Source: Sinotaia quadrata (taxonomy: Eukaryota > Mollusca > Gastropoda > Architaenioglossa > Viviparidae). Taken from it: a DNA stretch of 64,000 bases. Shown in pieces: positions 63,057-64,000 of this stretch. The stretch spans positions 50,985,391 through 51,049,390 of the forward strand of contig CM054179.1 of NCBI GenBank assembly GCA_028829895.1. Reading direction: 5' to 3'. Each line of letters opens with the position of its first letter. Positions within the stretch are counted from its first letter, which is position 1. Position numbers and translations under genes: made by a program. The notes beneath the pieces were generated by a model. It was not told the DNA's origin. It saw only the letters and a list, made by a program, of their open reading frames with translations, and did no database searches.

Positions 63057-64000
63057 CGTTTCACGTCTAAGACATACTAACGAGAGTAACTGGAAGAAAT
63101 GTCTGTAATTGCGCTTAAATGATTTTACTCTTTCACATGATTCCATAGACAAAAGTGAAGAGTTTAAATCTCATTTCCGAATTGCTTCTCGTGTATTTGT
63201 TTTTTAATTTTACATTTTGTATAATATAGAATTGCGCAGATTTGTTTAACCTTTCTCCCTGTGTGTCTGTCTTTTCAAACTCTCTTTAAATATTTAGTTT
63301 ACTTTTCTATCACTGTACGCCTGTCCACATAATTTTTAAATTGAAATCTTTGACCCTGTGTGTTCTCTCCCTCTCTCTCACTCACTCTCTCACGCACACA
63401 ACGCCCATGTATATTAATAGTCAATGTTAGTATATCTAGTTAATGAGTCAAGATAAAAAAAATAAAAAGCACTGGACGGATCTTACGCTCGGGCAAGCCA
63501 GTTATAAATCTCACAAATAACCGTGCTACGCAAAAAGACACAATGCCGGATTTAGATTTGAATTTGCCCCCCACCCCACCCCGACCCTTCACGTGTTAAC
63601 GTTCCCGAGAAGGAAGAATGTATGCCATTTAGTATCAATATATTAACAAAATATATCAAGTCTTGATCACACACATACAGAGTTGTAAAACTGTAAATTC
63701 TCATACACTCATTGAATAAAATATCATATAATTAAAATAGGCCAATTTCAAATCTACTGTTAAATCTTTACAAACTCTTTCTTTCCTTAAAGTGAAATCA
63801 AAATCAAATTTTGAGGATTTAATCCGTCTGCAGAAAGGATCATCGCGGACAATTGTTACAATGTTGAATAAAGTTAGAAATAGAGGAGTACATGTCGCAA
63901 GAGGAAGAGGAAGTGTAACACAAGAGTAACATAAGTGTAACATAAGAGTAAAGAGTAAAACATGTTCACTGTAATGTTTCATAGTAAGACCTTTAGATAA
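63057..64000. other. No recognisable gene
   Basis: Contains a short CT-rich patch (63365-63395), a C-run near 63570 and a small GTAACA(C/T)AAG repeat at 63915-63950. A minus-strand frame at 63701-63982 (93 codons) is unrecognised. Confidence 0.4.

Overview
The window is animal genomic DNA. Coding density is very low, the two clear genes are split by introns with GT/AG borders, and there are long microsatellites (CA, GA, TCTA/GATA, TTTC) and dozens of minisatellites. I see no prokaryotic gene organisation. Receptor character, repeat landscape and the retroelement remnant suggest a lophotrochozoan, most likely a mollusc (perhaps a gastropod); that placement is inference, not proof.

The only well-supported genes are two paralogous rhodopsin-like (class A) G-protein-coupled receptors, both on the minus strand in the same orientation. 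Receptor A (463 aa) has exon 1 at 24373-24528 and exon 2 at 18691-19926. Receptor B (458 aa) has exon 1 at 60359-60514 and exon 2 at 56455-57675. In both, a 52-codon first exon carries the N-terminus and TM1. A phase-0 intron follows a Lys-Gln pair at the end of TM1, and one large exon carries TM2-TM7. The receptors share about 84% of residues from the splice site to the end of TM4 (hand count, 92 of 110). Their second extracellular loops are about 100 residues long and almost unalignable. Both lack the class A tryptophan in TM4, the TM5 proline and the TM6 toggle tryptophan (Phe instead), but keep DRY, NPxxY, D2.50 and the TM3-ECL2 cysteine pair.

Mobile DNA: a 1.7-kb DNA transposon remnant (29236-30946) has 18-bp perfect terminal inverted repeats, TTAA flanks and a broken transposase. 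A degraded Ty3/gypsy integrase region lies at about 43400-44320. Two copies of an LTR-like sequence start at 7056 and 41527. A MITE-like inverted-repeat element lies at 37967-38484.

Layout: 1-18 kb, repeats and unassigned DNA; 18.5-24.5 kb, receptor A with a repeat-rich intron; 25.6-34.5 kb, dense minisatellites plus the TTAA transposon; 35-45 kb, old mobile elements and minisatellites; 45-56 kb, mostly unassigned DNA with several arrays; 56.4-60.5 kb, receptor B; 60.6-64 kb, microsatellite and 30-bp arrays upstream of receptor B. Apart from the receptor pair I see no functional gene partnership. Most other open frames are read-through of tandem repeats or antisense shadows of the receptor exons.
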